Of a stretch of DNA of 64,000 bases, positions 1 through 11,600 are shown in pieces; positions within the stretch are counted from its first letter, which is position 1; each line of letters opens with the position of its first letter. Source of the DNA: Symbiodinium natans (lineage: Eukaryota > Sar > Dinophyceae > Suessiales > Symbiodiniaceae); assembly GCA_905221605.1 (NCBI GenBank), contig CAJNDS010000446.1:627243-691242 (forward strand), written 5' to 3'. Position numbers and translations under genes: made by a program. Under the pieces are notes generated by a model, which was not told the DNA's origin, searched no databases, and was given only the letters and a program-made list of their open reading frames with translations.

Positions 1-130
1 TGGTACTTACTAACCAATTACAACTGTACTTATAACCCACTTATGAGCCCCTTAAGCGCCCTAATATGCTTATACCGTACTTTGTAAGTGCAGTTATAAT
101 TGGTTAATAAGGACCATGAACCTCCAAGTA
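1..130. mobile_element. Family A inverted-repeat element (MITE-like), cut by the window edge
   Basis: Left arm 'tggtacttactaaccaatta' and right arm 'taattggttaataaggacca' are near-perfect inverted copies; the ends in full copies read TACTTGGAGGTTCATGGTAC. Centre 'cccacttatgagccccttaa'. Other copies at 498, 13951 and 15174. Confidence 0.65.
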
Positions 131-497
131 GACCCCAAACCCTAAACCCTAAACCCTAAACCCTAAACCCTAAACCCTAAACCCTAAACCCTAAACCCTA
201 AACCCTAAACCTCCAAGTAGGGGTTTTGGGGCCTGAGGCGAACAGGCAGAGCCTTCAGCCGCGTTTTGGGGTTCAGGGGCCCCTGTTGGTTTGAGGCGCA
301 AGGGTGGTGGATGGCACCCTAATCCCTAAACCCTAAACCCTAAACCCTACACCCTAAACCCTACACCCTAAACCCGAAACCCGAAAGAAGCCATGCAGGA
401 ACGACTGGGGCTCCAAGTAAGGTTCTGCCCTACACTTCGGGGATCAGAACCTGCTACGTTCATGGGGTTTGTCAGTTACGGGCAAACCCCAAAACCC

Positions 498-568
498 TAC
501 TTGGAAGTTCATGGTGCTTGCTAACCAATTATAACTGTGCAGTTGTAATTGGTTACCATGAACCTCTA
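498..568. mobile_element. Family A element, short copy
   Basis: TACTTGGAAGTTCATGGTGC ... GGTTACCATGAACCTCTAA: almost only the two arms with a minimal centre, a deleted version of the family. Confidence 0.6.
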
Positions 569-1580
569 AACCCGTCGGCCAAGGATTGGGGTGCGGAGCT
601 GAGACAACGCCCCGCCTGAGTTGGACCCACTTTCGGGGAATGGCGGTGGTGACTCTTGGAAATTTCCCGGCTTGAGTTTTCGCAATGTGAGATCAACCCT
701 AGACCATAAACCCTAAACCCTAAACCCTAAACCCTTAAGGGTTTATCGGGTTTGGGGCTTAGGGTTTCGGGGCCCGTAGTAAGTCCACGGTTGTTGTTCT
801 CGCGCCCTGTGTGGTTCAAATTCAGGTGGTGCAAGCCCGGGGCCTACTCGGCAAAAGGCGAGACCAGAGTTTCTGGTTCAGGGGTTTAGGGTTTAGGGCT
901 TAGGGTTTAGGGTTCAGGGTTTAGGGTTTAGGGTTACTCACTCACACCCTAAGAGTAAGTGGACGACTGACTAAACGTGACGGCGGCCCAGCCGCACAAG
1001 GATGCCGCTTCTTGCAGTGCTGTTTCGTCGTGCAGGAAGCAAGCCGAAGTGCTAAACTTGGTAGGCTCTTGAAGATATCGCACATGTTCCCTTGATTATA
1101 TTGCGTTTGAGTTTCTCCTAAACCCTAAACCCTAAACCCTAAACCTTAAACCCTAAACCCTAAACCCTGAACCCTGAACTCTGAACCCTGACCCTGAACC
1201 CTAACCCTAAACCGTAGGAGGGTTTCAAGGCCCAACCCAGTAAACCTAATCTGGCACCATCTGGCCAAGGTGGATTGCTCTGGGAGCAGTTCTCCTCAGA
1301 GGGTACTGGCCTGCACGTCTATCCCCTGGGAAGGCCGCTAAGGGTTGAGGGTTTAGGGTTTAGGGTTTAGGGTTTAGGGTTTTAGGGTTTTTGGGTTTTT
1401 GGGTTTTAGGGCTTTTGGGTTTTAGGGTTTTAGGGTTTTTGGGTTTTTGGGGTTTTGGGGTTTTGGGGTTTTGGGGTTTTAGGGTTTAGGGTTTAGGGTT
1501 GCGGGCTTAGGGGGTGTTGGTTGTAAACATCTCGACTTGGCATCCCATCTTGGTCCTTGGTTTCTTCTGGATCTCTATAA

Positions 1581-1717
1581 GGGTAGTTCTATGGGCCCTT
1601 CAGATGGTCCCATAATATGGTCCCTTGCCTCCTTGAAGTGCGGGCCCTTGGGTTGAAAAGGGGATATAAGGGCTATAGAAGGGGTAGGGCTCATACTAAG
1701 GGACCATGTAACTACCA
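1581..1717. mobile_element. Family C inverted-repeat element
   Basis: Starts GGGTAGTTCTATGGGCCCTT and ends AAGGGACCATGTAACTACC; centre 'ggggatataagggctataga'. Other copies near 14161, 39722 and 56660. Confidence 0.6.
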
Positions 1718-2430
1718 CCAAGAGGAGGGGAAAGCCCTATTTCTTATTTTTCCGGACGTAGGTTCGTGTTTTTGGGGGTTTAGGGTTTAGGGTTTAGGGT
1801 TTAGGGTTTAGGGTTTAAGGTTTGGGAGCTCCATATTATGATCAGCAAGTGCCATCAGGGGAAATCATTCAGGGAGGCCATGCCATGCCACGTTGGGTGT
1901 TATGTACCTAATTCGCCCCTAAGTGACATCTTCTTTAACCCCTACGGTCCCTCCCTCCTTTAGTCCTTTGATAGCAAGGCATGCGGTTTCAGTGCCTATA
2001 AGCTTGATATTTTGGGCGTTTGGGCTTTAGGGTTCTCAGGGCGCAGCCTAATCCAAGACCCCAAGCCCAAAACCCCACGCGTCGACAACTGAACCCTGAC
2101 CTCCAAACCCTAAACGCGAACCCTAAACCCTAAACCCCCAGTCTTTCAGCTTCCACACCCGACTTCTCAGCCAACCCTTCTAAGAACCCCGGCTGGTTGC
2201 GCGGAGCCACGAGCACGGGGGGAGAGAGGGGGGGCGAGAGCTTTCAGGTTTGTCCAAACCTCGGCACTCCAACACACCAGCAATACCGGGTTAGGGTTTA
2301 GGGTTTAGGGTTTAGGGTTTAGGGTTTAGGGTTCAGGGTTCAGGGTTCAGGGTTTAGGGTTCAGCGTTTAGGGTTTGAAGGCGGGTTTTGGATGGAGTTT
2401 CAAACGCCTCGAAGCCTCTCAACCCAAGAT

Positions 2431-2500
2431 GTCACCCCGCAAGGGCCGCTTGCAGCATCATGGACATGAAGACGTGCTTCAACGAGACTGGTGCCTGGGT
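2431..2500 (+). CDS. Possible upstream exon of the phosphatase gene
   Basis: A short non-repeat stretch between telomeric tracts reads MDMKTCFNETGAW after an AG acceptor and ends at a GT donor in phase 0, the phase needed by the GGGIPY exon at 5653. It could be part of the missing N-terminus, but it carries no family motif and the GDxG exon that should lie between is not identified. Could also be chance. Confidence 0.25.
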
Positions 2501-3984
2501 AGGTTTAGGGTTAGGGTTTATAGGGTTTAGGGTTTAGGGTTTAGGGTCCAGGGTCCAGGGTCTAGGGTCTAGGGTCTAGGGTCTAGGGTCTAGGGTTTGG
2601 GGTTTAGGGTTTAGGGTTTAGGGTTTAGACTGTCGGGCTGAGGATGGTTTGCGATTTGTCGGTCTAAATTTGTGACCAACCGTAGTCCCTCACAATGTCC
2701 AGATATGGGGGGGGGGTTCCGACAATAATTAGGGGACTTCCCTGGCTCTACGCCACTTACTTCCGCCCTCTATACTTGGTGTCGCCGAACAAAAAGTATT
2801 GAAACTTTTTGCCTCGAGTCTTACAACCGCAAACAGTCGGGTAGCCACAGGCTCGATTATCGATACCCGACAGGATTACCGATGCTTCGATTCACTCTGT
2901 GGGATTTCTGCTTGCCGTCATGAACCTGAATCTTCATGCGTCAGTCTACTGCTTCTGAGATGCATTCCTCCCAACCCTCGACAAACATTTTCTTTATCAC
3001 GTAATGCCTTAGGCTTGTGAACTCCGCCCCCAAAATCCAAGTGGCATCAGCCCTGCCTGGGACAGTGGAGACCTACCTATGTCACCTCCGTGACACGCCG
3101 GTCTCCAAAACCTAAACCCTAAACCGTGATCATGCCTGACAAGCTCAGTATAAGACTTGTAGGCTCCAAAAATCCTTGCCCCCAAACCCCCACTGATTCA
3201 ACTAAATCCAACACATTCCTTACACCCATGATACCCAACACAACCGATAAGTCCGATGAAACGGATAAACCCAGCATGTCTACTCAATCCAGGATTTTTA
3301 GTTTTTTTCAAGAAGCGACCGTGCAGGGCGCCGTTAAAAACACTAGCAGCTCAACGAACGCCGCGCGACTCAGCGCAATTCAACGCATTTGAAGCAACGC
3401 AATGCGCTCGGCGCAGTGCGGTGCATCCGTCACATAATAGCAGCGAAATGGGGGGGGGGGGGGTATTCGGCGCAATGCAGAGCAAGTGGTTCGTTCGATG
3501 CGAGACGAACTCTTTGAGCCCGCGTCCGACGCCCTCCCGAAACGTCAAGTCTGTAGGTTTTATGGGAGGTTTCAATACCCTTAAACCCTCAATCCCATAA
3601 GTATGTAGGGAAGAGAATAGCAAGACTAGGACCCCTTTCGGGGTACCTTGCGCCCCCGCATAATGCTTATTCAGGCCTCGGTTGGTTTCTAAACCCCAGT
3701 ACAGAAATCAAAACCCAAGGTTTAGGGCTTACGTAGGGCTTAGGGTACACGGGGAACCTCCAAAAAAACAAGGAGCGAAGAAACCCTGAAGCAGACTGAG
3801 GTGATTCAGCTCCGAATTCATGCAAGCAGGCGCGTGCCCCAAAACCTGAAACCCTGCACCCAAAACCCTAAGCCCTCGACCGTAAAACTTGAAGCCTATA
3901 CGCCCTGGCATTTTCCTTTAAGTTGGCGTGGTAGGCCTTGATGAGAAAAGGCAAAGTCAGTGTATCTTCTGCATACATATAAAG

Positions 3985-4150
3985 ACGAGATATGTGTGTG
4001 TGTGTGTGCGTGTATGTACGCACGTACGTATGTATGTATTTATGCATGTGCACAGAGAGAACGCGAGAGAGACAGAGAGAGAGAGAGAGAGAGAAAAAAC
4101 AAAAACACACACACACACACACAAAGAGAGAGGGAGGGAGGGAGGGAAGA
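3985..4150. repeat. Compound microsatellite (TG)n, (GTAT)n, (GA)n, (CA)n, (GGGA)n
   Basis: A run of different simple repeats back to back. All ORFs over it on both strands are low-complexity artefacts. Confidence 0.9.
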
Positions 4151-5330
4151 GAGTGTACCCCAAAGCCTAGATACTATCAACCCCACGGACCTTCTAAGCC
4201 AAACACGAGGCTGCCCTAAGCCTCAAACCCTAAACCCTAGACCCTTAAACCCTTAAACCCTTAAGCTTGTAAACCCTGAAACCCTTAAACCCTTAAGCCT
4301 TTAAACCCTTAAACCCTTGAACCCTTAGACGCTTGAACCCAAAGCTTTTCACGCTTCCCTGAAACCCTAGACCACAAAAGCCTAAACCTGGAACACCCGA
4401 ACCGGCCCCAGACGTGCGGCTTTGTGTCTGGCGTCGACGACCACGCGCAGGTGGGTTCAGGGTTCTCAATAGCCTCTCTCCCACTGTTGGCGTTTAGGGT
4501 TTAGGGTTTAGGGTTCCGGGTTCAGGGTTTAGGGTTTAGGGTTTAGGCTTGTTTCAATGATCCGGAAACATCGCAGCTGGCTCCTTCGAAACTACATAAT
4601 ATAGGGGTCGGCAGAATTACGAATAATTTTCCCTTACGGTCCCTTTGTAAATATTCGAGAATAACTCCAAAACACTGATTCTAATTATTCAGGCCCCTAT
4701 ATGTGAAGCTCACGCCTGCTTACTCCTTCTGCAAAAGGTGATGTTTGGGTTTACGATGATGCATAGGACAGGGCTTCTAAGTCTTGATCATTGAACCCTG
4801 CGCCCTGCCTTAAGTGAACAGCTTGTGTTCTTGCAGGTTTCTTAAGAGTCAGCTTAGACCTGCAGCAAAGCAGGCTTGGGGCTCTTCAGGCCAGTCCGAA
4901 AAAATTGCTTTCCAGTAAAGGTTTTTTTAACTTGCCCCCAAGACCACAACTAAAAGCGCAAGCGCGCCAGGAAACTCATAGTATGCCATCACAATTCTTA
5001 AACCATAAACTTGTACCTTACAAGCACCCGCCGACAAATGCCTAAACCCGAATTATCAGATGAATCCATCCTCAAGCACCCAAACCCAACACCCTGAACC
5101 CTAAACCCATTTTGCAAAAGGGAGAGCTGATCTAGGATACCCAGGAGTGCCCCTAATCCCGAGTTTTTTAGGGTGAAGGCTCCCCATATACCTAAATAAG
5201 CCAAAAACCGTCACCTTGTTGGAGTGTCTTGGGAAAACCAAAGCCCTGAACCCTAAAACAACCAGGTGTAAAAAAAACAGCAACAAAACAACAAAAAAAA
5301 TGCCCTATGAACACTGTACTCGGAGTCTTA

Positions 5331-5442
5331 CTAGGACCCAAAGTAGGCCCTCATTCCCTTTTTTAGGGTTCGGGATCCCTCATATACCAATCTTAAACCA
5401 AAGAGGCACCTTTTCTTATTCCTGGCTTACTCTTGGGTCTAG
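5331..5442. mobile_element. Family D inverted-repeat element
   Basis: Starts CTAGGACCCAAAGTAGGCCC and ends TTACTCTTGGGTCTAG, with the family body 'accaaagaggcacc' in between. Reference-like copy of a family also seen at about 7643, 21286, 22684, 25866, 44284, 52954 and 60321. Confidence 0.65.
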
Positions 5443-5652
5443 TATCCGAAACCCTAAAGCCTAAACCCTAAACCCTAAACCCTAAACATCGCCTAAACCC
5501 TAAACAGTAAACCCTAAATACCCTAAACCCAACTGTTCTAGGAGGCTTCGGTGCCGTACCAAAAAAAGGGGAGGGTTTAGGGTATAGGGTTTAGGGTGTA
5601 GGGTTTAGGGTTGAGGATTGAGGGTTGTGGGTTTAGGGTTTAGGGCTTAGAG

Positions 5653-8600
5653 GGCGGCGGAATCCCGTACATGGAAGCCCTTTTGGACTTCGTAGGCAGG
5701 GTGGGTAAGGTGGGCTAAAAGAGGGTTTCTAGGGGATAGTCAGTAGGCATACTAAGTCTAAAGAGCTTCCAAGTAAGCCCTTATGCAGAGGCTTTGCGCA
5801 GACTAGGGTTTGGGGTTGAGGGAGTTTTGGGTTTAGGGTTGGTTTGTGGGGTTTTAGGGGCTAGGGGCTTGAGGAGGTTAACGGGAATTAGGGTTTTGGG
5901 GGTCGTGTGTGCGTGTTAGGGCTTTGCGGGGTGTAGGGTTAGTTTGGCATTTAGGTGGTTTGGGCTTCGGGAGTGTAAGGTTTACGCAAACCCGAAGACC
6001 CAAAGCCGAAATCTCAGGTGGTGGTCGCGGAGCAGATGAAGAAGCGAGCGGAGAAGACCGGCTTTTCCTTCGCCTTTGAGTCGAGTTTGTATCCTAAACC
6101 TAAACCCCAAACCCATATACCCTACACCCTATGCCCTATACCCTATTCCCCTCACCCGAAGGTGCATGCACCCTGGCAGTGCTGGGGGGTACCCCTAAAC
6201 CCGCTTGAGCCTCTATCCCGACAAACCTTATGAACCTTCCCAACCTGAAAACGCTTTAAGACCCTGCAAACCCTGCAAACCTTTCAAAAGAACCCCTTTA
6301 AAACCGTTTTCAAACCCCGTAAGACCCCATATATAAAACCCTATGAAACTCAGATCAAACGTTATAACACCCTGTAAAACCCCTACGAGATCCTGCAAAC
6401 CCCGGTATGGCCTACACTCTGTTATAACCTAAACCCGAAACCCCAAACCCTAAGCCCTAAACCCTAAACCCGAAACCCTAAACCCTATAGACGCTAAACC
6501 CTATAAACCCTAAACCCTATACCCTATAAACCCTATAAGCCCTAAACCCTAAACCCTAAGCCAGGAGGGTTTCAAAGGTTTCCGCATGCCCTGTAAGGCT
6601 CGAGGAGTTTTGCGGGTATTGGCGGTTCTTGACAGGGTTCATAGGGTTTAGGGTTTAGGGTTTAGGGTTAGGGTTTAGGGTTTAGGGTTTATGGTTTAGG
6701 GTTTAGGACTAGCTTGGAACGCAACCAGTGAACCAGCTCATGTTCAAATGCCTCGGAGACAACATGCAACGTGCAACCCTAAACCCTAATGTCCCGCAAC
6801 CCTCCCTAAAGCCTTAATCCCCAAGCAGTAAACTGTCCAGGGGTAGCTCTGAGCATCTTGTTGTATATTTATTTACCCTTAATCCCCTTTGTAAAGCCAG
6901 AACAACTGCAAATGTTCCCCTCAAACCTATCCCAGTTTCCCTCAGCCCTAAACCCTACCTACAAGGCGGCGCCCCCCCCTACTTTTCTTAGTATAGTTGA
7001 GGGATTTATAACCTAACTTAGGATCCTTCTAACCCAATTAGGGTCCAAAACCCTAAACCCGAAACCTTAAGCCCTAAACCCTGAAGCCTAAACCCTAAAC
7101 CCTAAACCCTAAACCCTCTCCTTGCGTCCTTCACCCGTGGCGCGAGCAGCGGAATCGGCAGGACCGGCCTCCAGTACATCTTGAACGTCGGCGACAACTT
7201 CTATCCGCAGGACCGGCCTGCTAGAACTAGGAATTAGGAGTTTTTTGAGCGGGATTTGGGGTTTAGGGTTTAGGGTTTGGGGTTTTGGAGCTTCCGCCTG
7301 CCCTATCAAGCCGAATGAACCCCTGAAAATTCGTAAACCCTAAACCCTACACCCTAAAAACTACAGCCTAAACCCCGCAATCCGCGGTCGCAGGGCATGA
7401 ACACGGGCTGTGGTAGCCCGATGAACCAGATCAAGGAGGCCACGAAGATCCAGTTTGAGAAGGCCGGGTTCGAGGGTTGGGGTTTGGGGCTTAGGGTTGA
7501 ATTAGGGTTTCGGGTGTGAGGTTTGGGTTTAGGGTTTAGGGTTTAGGGTTTAGGGGAATGCTGAAGGTCATGCGTGTGGCTTAGGCAATGTCACTGCGTG
7601 CTGTCGCAGGCCGGCTCAGGCGCTCACACGTTGTGACTATGACTAGGACCCAAAGTAGGCCCTTATTTCAGGGGGTTTAGGGTTTAGGGTTTAGGGTTTA
7701 GGGTTTAGGGTTTAGGGTTTAGGGTTTAGGGTTTAGGGTTTAGGGTTTAGGGTTAGGGTTTAGGGTTTAGGGTTTATGGTCTCGGGTTACTCTTGGGTCT
7801 AGGTGATCGGAAAGCCTGCAAAGTCCGTGTTTGCAGTTGCAGTTGCAATGCTGCCTGGCCTTGCTCAAACTTCCGTTCCCAGGATGAGAGCGACATGATC
7901 AGCATTATAGCAGCACGGACAGGGGAACAACATATAAGGCGGCCCTGAAATATTTCGGGTATGTACCCCCAAAAGGGACCATAATTTCCAGTATGTACCC
8001 CCCCCAACAGGGACCATAATTTAGAGTATATACCCCCCAAAAGGGACCATAACTTAGAGTATATACTCCCCCCAAAAGAAAACATAGTTTAGAGAACTGA
8101 GCAGATGTACTGACACCATGGTCAGAGCCCGCACTGTTTCAGCGCTTCGAAGCAGCAGCAGGACCAGCAGGCGTTTGCTTGCATGTTGGTGCCATGTGCC
8201 TGAAGGTGCTATAGTACCAGCTTTTAGGGTTTAGGGTTTAGGATTAGGGTTTAGGGTTTAGGGTTTAGGGTTTGGGGTTTCGGGTTTAGGGCTGTCCGCA
8301 GGATGATCCGATGCTCAGCAGCTGCCCCACGGGTTTGAGACGCTTGCATGGAGTCATGGGTTTGACTGGCTCCAGAAGCATATCCTCCGAGTCATGCAAC
8401 TTAGGGATTCCTGGGAGTATTTTCTAAGTTTTTTGGGTTTTTTTGTAAGTCCTAAGAAGCGACTAAAGTTACAATTTTTGCTAGGGTTCCACGTTCCGTA
8501 TAGGCAAGACACCGCAGCGCACCTTGCGCCACTGGCCGGCAAGGGCTGTGAGTCCGACTACCCAGCTGCCTGCTCTGCTTCCTGCTTGGGGCCTCCTTGC

Positions 8601-11600
8601 CGTAGCAGCATTCATGGCAATGGGCCTGCCTGTGTTGGTGGTCGCAACGAAGTAGCCGCACTGCGTTTAGCAGCTCGATTTCGGGGTTGTTTTGCTTAAG
8701 AAGCTGTGTGCCAGCATTCTTAAAAAACTTGTGGCCTTCCTGTACAGCAGTGCGCCGGGGTCATGTCAGGAGACGGACGCCCACAATGGCGAGCAAATCT
8801 TCCGAGCGTGAAGGCTTGTCTTCAGCCTGGCGTATCGCTTCGCGATTGACCTTTGGGAGTGCCCGCTCGCGAAGGTCATTCATTCTCATCGTGCTTCTTT
8901 TCATCTCGCTTGCTCTGGCAAACACTGCAGCTGTAGCCCAGTCTTTTGCCCAGCGAGACTACATGACAGCCTTGTCGCAAAAGCAAGCGGCGCTTTTCTT
9001 CAATAAGCTCGGATTGGCAATGGTCTTGCTCGCCGCCACGATGCCTTTCCGATCGCTGGCTGAATTTGCAGCGGGCGGACTAACTATCGTCTGGAGGGAT
9101 GCGCTCACTGACGGGCTGCTTCGAGACTATTTTCGCCCGAAGGTCGTCTATTGGTTGCGGCACGAGTCTCTTGGTAGCCCCATGGTACCTTCATATGGTT
9201 GCAAGGGACTTCTTGGCCCTAAGAGGTTGAGAAGCTGAACCCATGGTACCCTTTTGCCCCTGTTTTTCGGTTCAAGGTACCCCAAAAAAGTAACCAACCC
9301 CAAATTCGGGTACCCTTTGTTACCGTATGGATACTGGGCACCCTAAACCCTAAACCCTAAACCCTAAACCCTAGACCCTTGTTATAGTTTTGTTACTGCG
9401 CTACCAAGGTCTAATGTTCCAGACCCCGACATGAGGATAGCCGTGGAGGCTGGGCATTTCGCGGACATGCTGGTCCTGATGATCCGTGACTCGCATGCCC
9501 AGCAGTGCCCTAATTTCCCTTTTAGGGTTTCGGGTTACAGGTTTGGGTGTAGGGTTTAGGGTTTAGGGTTTGGGGTTTGGGGTTTAGGGTTTGGGGTTTG
9601 GGGTTTAGGGTTTAGGGTTTCTTTTTTGGGGGGATTGGGTTCCCTTATAAAACCCCTTTCAGCCCCCAATGTTTAAGCCCCAAACTCTTCCATTTTAATC
9701 GTTTCAGTAGGTTATTGGGCAGCCTAGGTGATGTCTTCGAGAATGTCCTGAAACTGTCAGGATTCCTCGGGGTCATGTACAGCATCTCCCCTCTACTCTG
9801 TCTCGTGATGGCCTCTTATGCTGCAGTGGGCGCGCTGGCGACGGTGAAGTTTTTTGGAGCACCGCTGGTCCGAATAGACCGGAGCATCAAGTCGCAGGAG
9901 TTAGCGGGTCCTTAAGGGAGGGAAGGGGGGCTATGTAACCCAAGGTTCCCTAATACTCCCTGATACCCCCTAAGGCCCCCTAAGCTTCCCGCAAGGTGCC
10001 TAGGTACCTACCCCCCTAAACCCTAAACCCTAAACCCTAAACCCTAAACCCTAAACCTTAAACCCTAAACCCTAAACCCTAACCCCCCCTCCCTTAAGAC
10101 CCCTGTAAAGGAGGCAGCCTTTCGTAAGTCCATCGCTCGATGTTTGGACCGCGCTGAGCCCCTTTGCCTCTGCGGTGGCGAGCCTTCAGAAAGCACCCGG
10201 GCGGCAACCCTAAACCCGAAACCCCAAACCCTAAACCCTAAACCCTAAACCCTAAACCCTAAACCCTAAACCCTAAACCCTAAACCTTTGCTGAGGTGCC
10301 GAGTCCCGAGGCCGGTACCTTAAGCTGCAGCAGCAGCAGTGGGCCCGGACGTTCTGGAGGACCAGCCTTGGAAACTGGGTAGGCCCTTGGGATATTTGGT
10401 TTAGGGTTTAGGGTTTAGGGTTTAGGGTTTAGGGTTTAGGGTTTAGGGTTTAGGGTTTAGGGTTTAGGGTTTAGGGTTTAGGGTTTAGGATTCCATCTAG
10501 GAAGATGTTTTTTTTCAGAGGTGTGTAAGGGGCCCAACCGAGGAACCTTCCGGGAATTCTTCAGCTGGGCTGCTTACTTGCTCCCTGTTGCAATTGTGTC
10601 TTGGACCCAGGGGGTTTATGGTTTAGGGTTTAGGGTTTAGGGTTTAGGGTTTAGGGTTTAGGAGTTGGGGTTCAGGGTAATTGTGTCTTGGACCCAGAGT
10701 AGGCCCTTGTTCCGCTTCTTGTTTGTTGCTTTATAGGTTCCCTTGTAAACCCGAAACCAAACCAGGTGCCCTTGTTCCACTCTGAGGGAAAAGTTGTGGT
10801 TCCCTTATGTTCCCTTATAAAACCCCTTTGACACCTAAAAAAGAGGGTGCCCTCTTCTTTTATGGGTTCCCCTACTACCCCCCCCCCCCCCCCCCCCTTT
10901 GTGGTACCCCCCCCCTAGGTTTAGGCTAGCTAGGGATAGGTAAGCCTAATTAAGGCTATTTAAGGGGGGAACCTAGGGGTATATAGTGTGGAGGGTGTAG
11001 TAGGGAGACCCTAAACACTAAACCCTAGACCCTAAACCCTAAACCCTAAACCCTAAACCCTAAACATATTCCTCTTGGCTGCTCTTGGGCCTAGGTGTCT
11101 CCTCTCTGGCTTCAGGACAAGGTGCCTTTTGGAACTGTGCCACAAGCCATCATGGCCTTCCAGGTGTCGCTGGGCGCGCTGACCGTGGTTGTTCGGAAGT
11201 TCCGTTCCCTAGTAGTAGATTAGGTAACCTTTAACCTTTTTGGGGTAGTAGATTAGGTAACCTTTAACCTTTTTTGGGGTAATGTTAACGTCGCTTTAAT
11301 AAACCCCCCCCCCCCCCCCAAATCTTGTTTTGGTCCCCGGGGTTTGGACGGGTCAAAAAAAAGAGAGGGTGTCAATAATGAGGATTCTGGGGTCTGGGGT
11401 CTGCGGCCTGGGGGTCTAAAGGTTTTAAGTAAGGAAACCTGGCTTTGAGATCTCTCGCGGCTTCCTGAATTCCAGGACCCGAAGGCTGAAGTCTTAAGCT
11501 TCAGGGATTCTTGCCTTGAGACTTGGACCAGGACCCGAAGCCTGAAGTCTTGAGCTTAAGGGTTCTTGTCTTGAGACTTAAAGGCAGCCATTTAAACTTG

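Larger units (their letters stand above)
131..5652. other. Left flank: telomeric repeats and elements, no proven gene
   Basis: Many (CCCTAAA)n and (TTTAGGG)n tracts in both orientations (for example 131-208, 1330-1500, 2285-2375, 2510-2628) alternate with unique islands. Islands at 590-690, 970-1075 and 1250-1340 have short open frames but no recognisable protein. Families A, C and D and one microsatellite account for most of the rest. The phosphatase first exon probably lies here. Confidence 0.6.

Noticed and set aside
125..215. Telomeric repeats near the start taken as a true chromosome end
   Set aside because: Unique sequence and inverted-repeat elements lie on both sides, and equal arrays recur throughout the window in both orientations. 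They are interstitial.
3868..4256. Several overlapping ORFs on both strands
   Set aside because: All are translations of (TG)n, (GA)n and (CA)n microsatellites.
8687..8700. TTGTTTTGCTTAAG as a leader relic before the ABC gene
   Set aside because: Only a weak, gapped match to TTTTGGCTCAAG, and the AGCCA part is missing. The gene also has nine introns, so it is not a processed copy.
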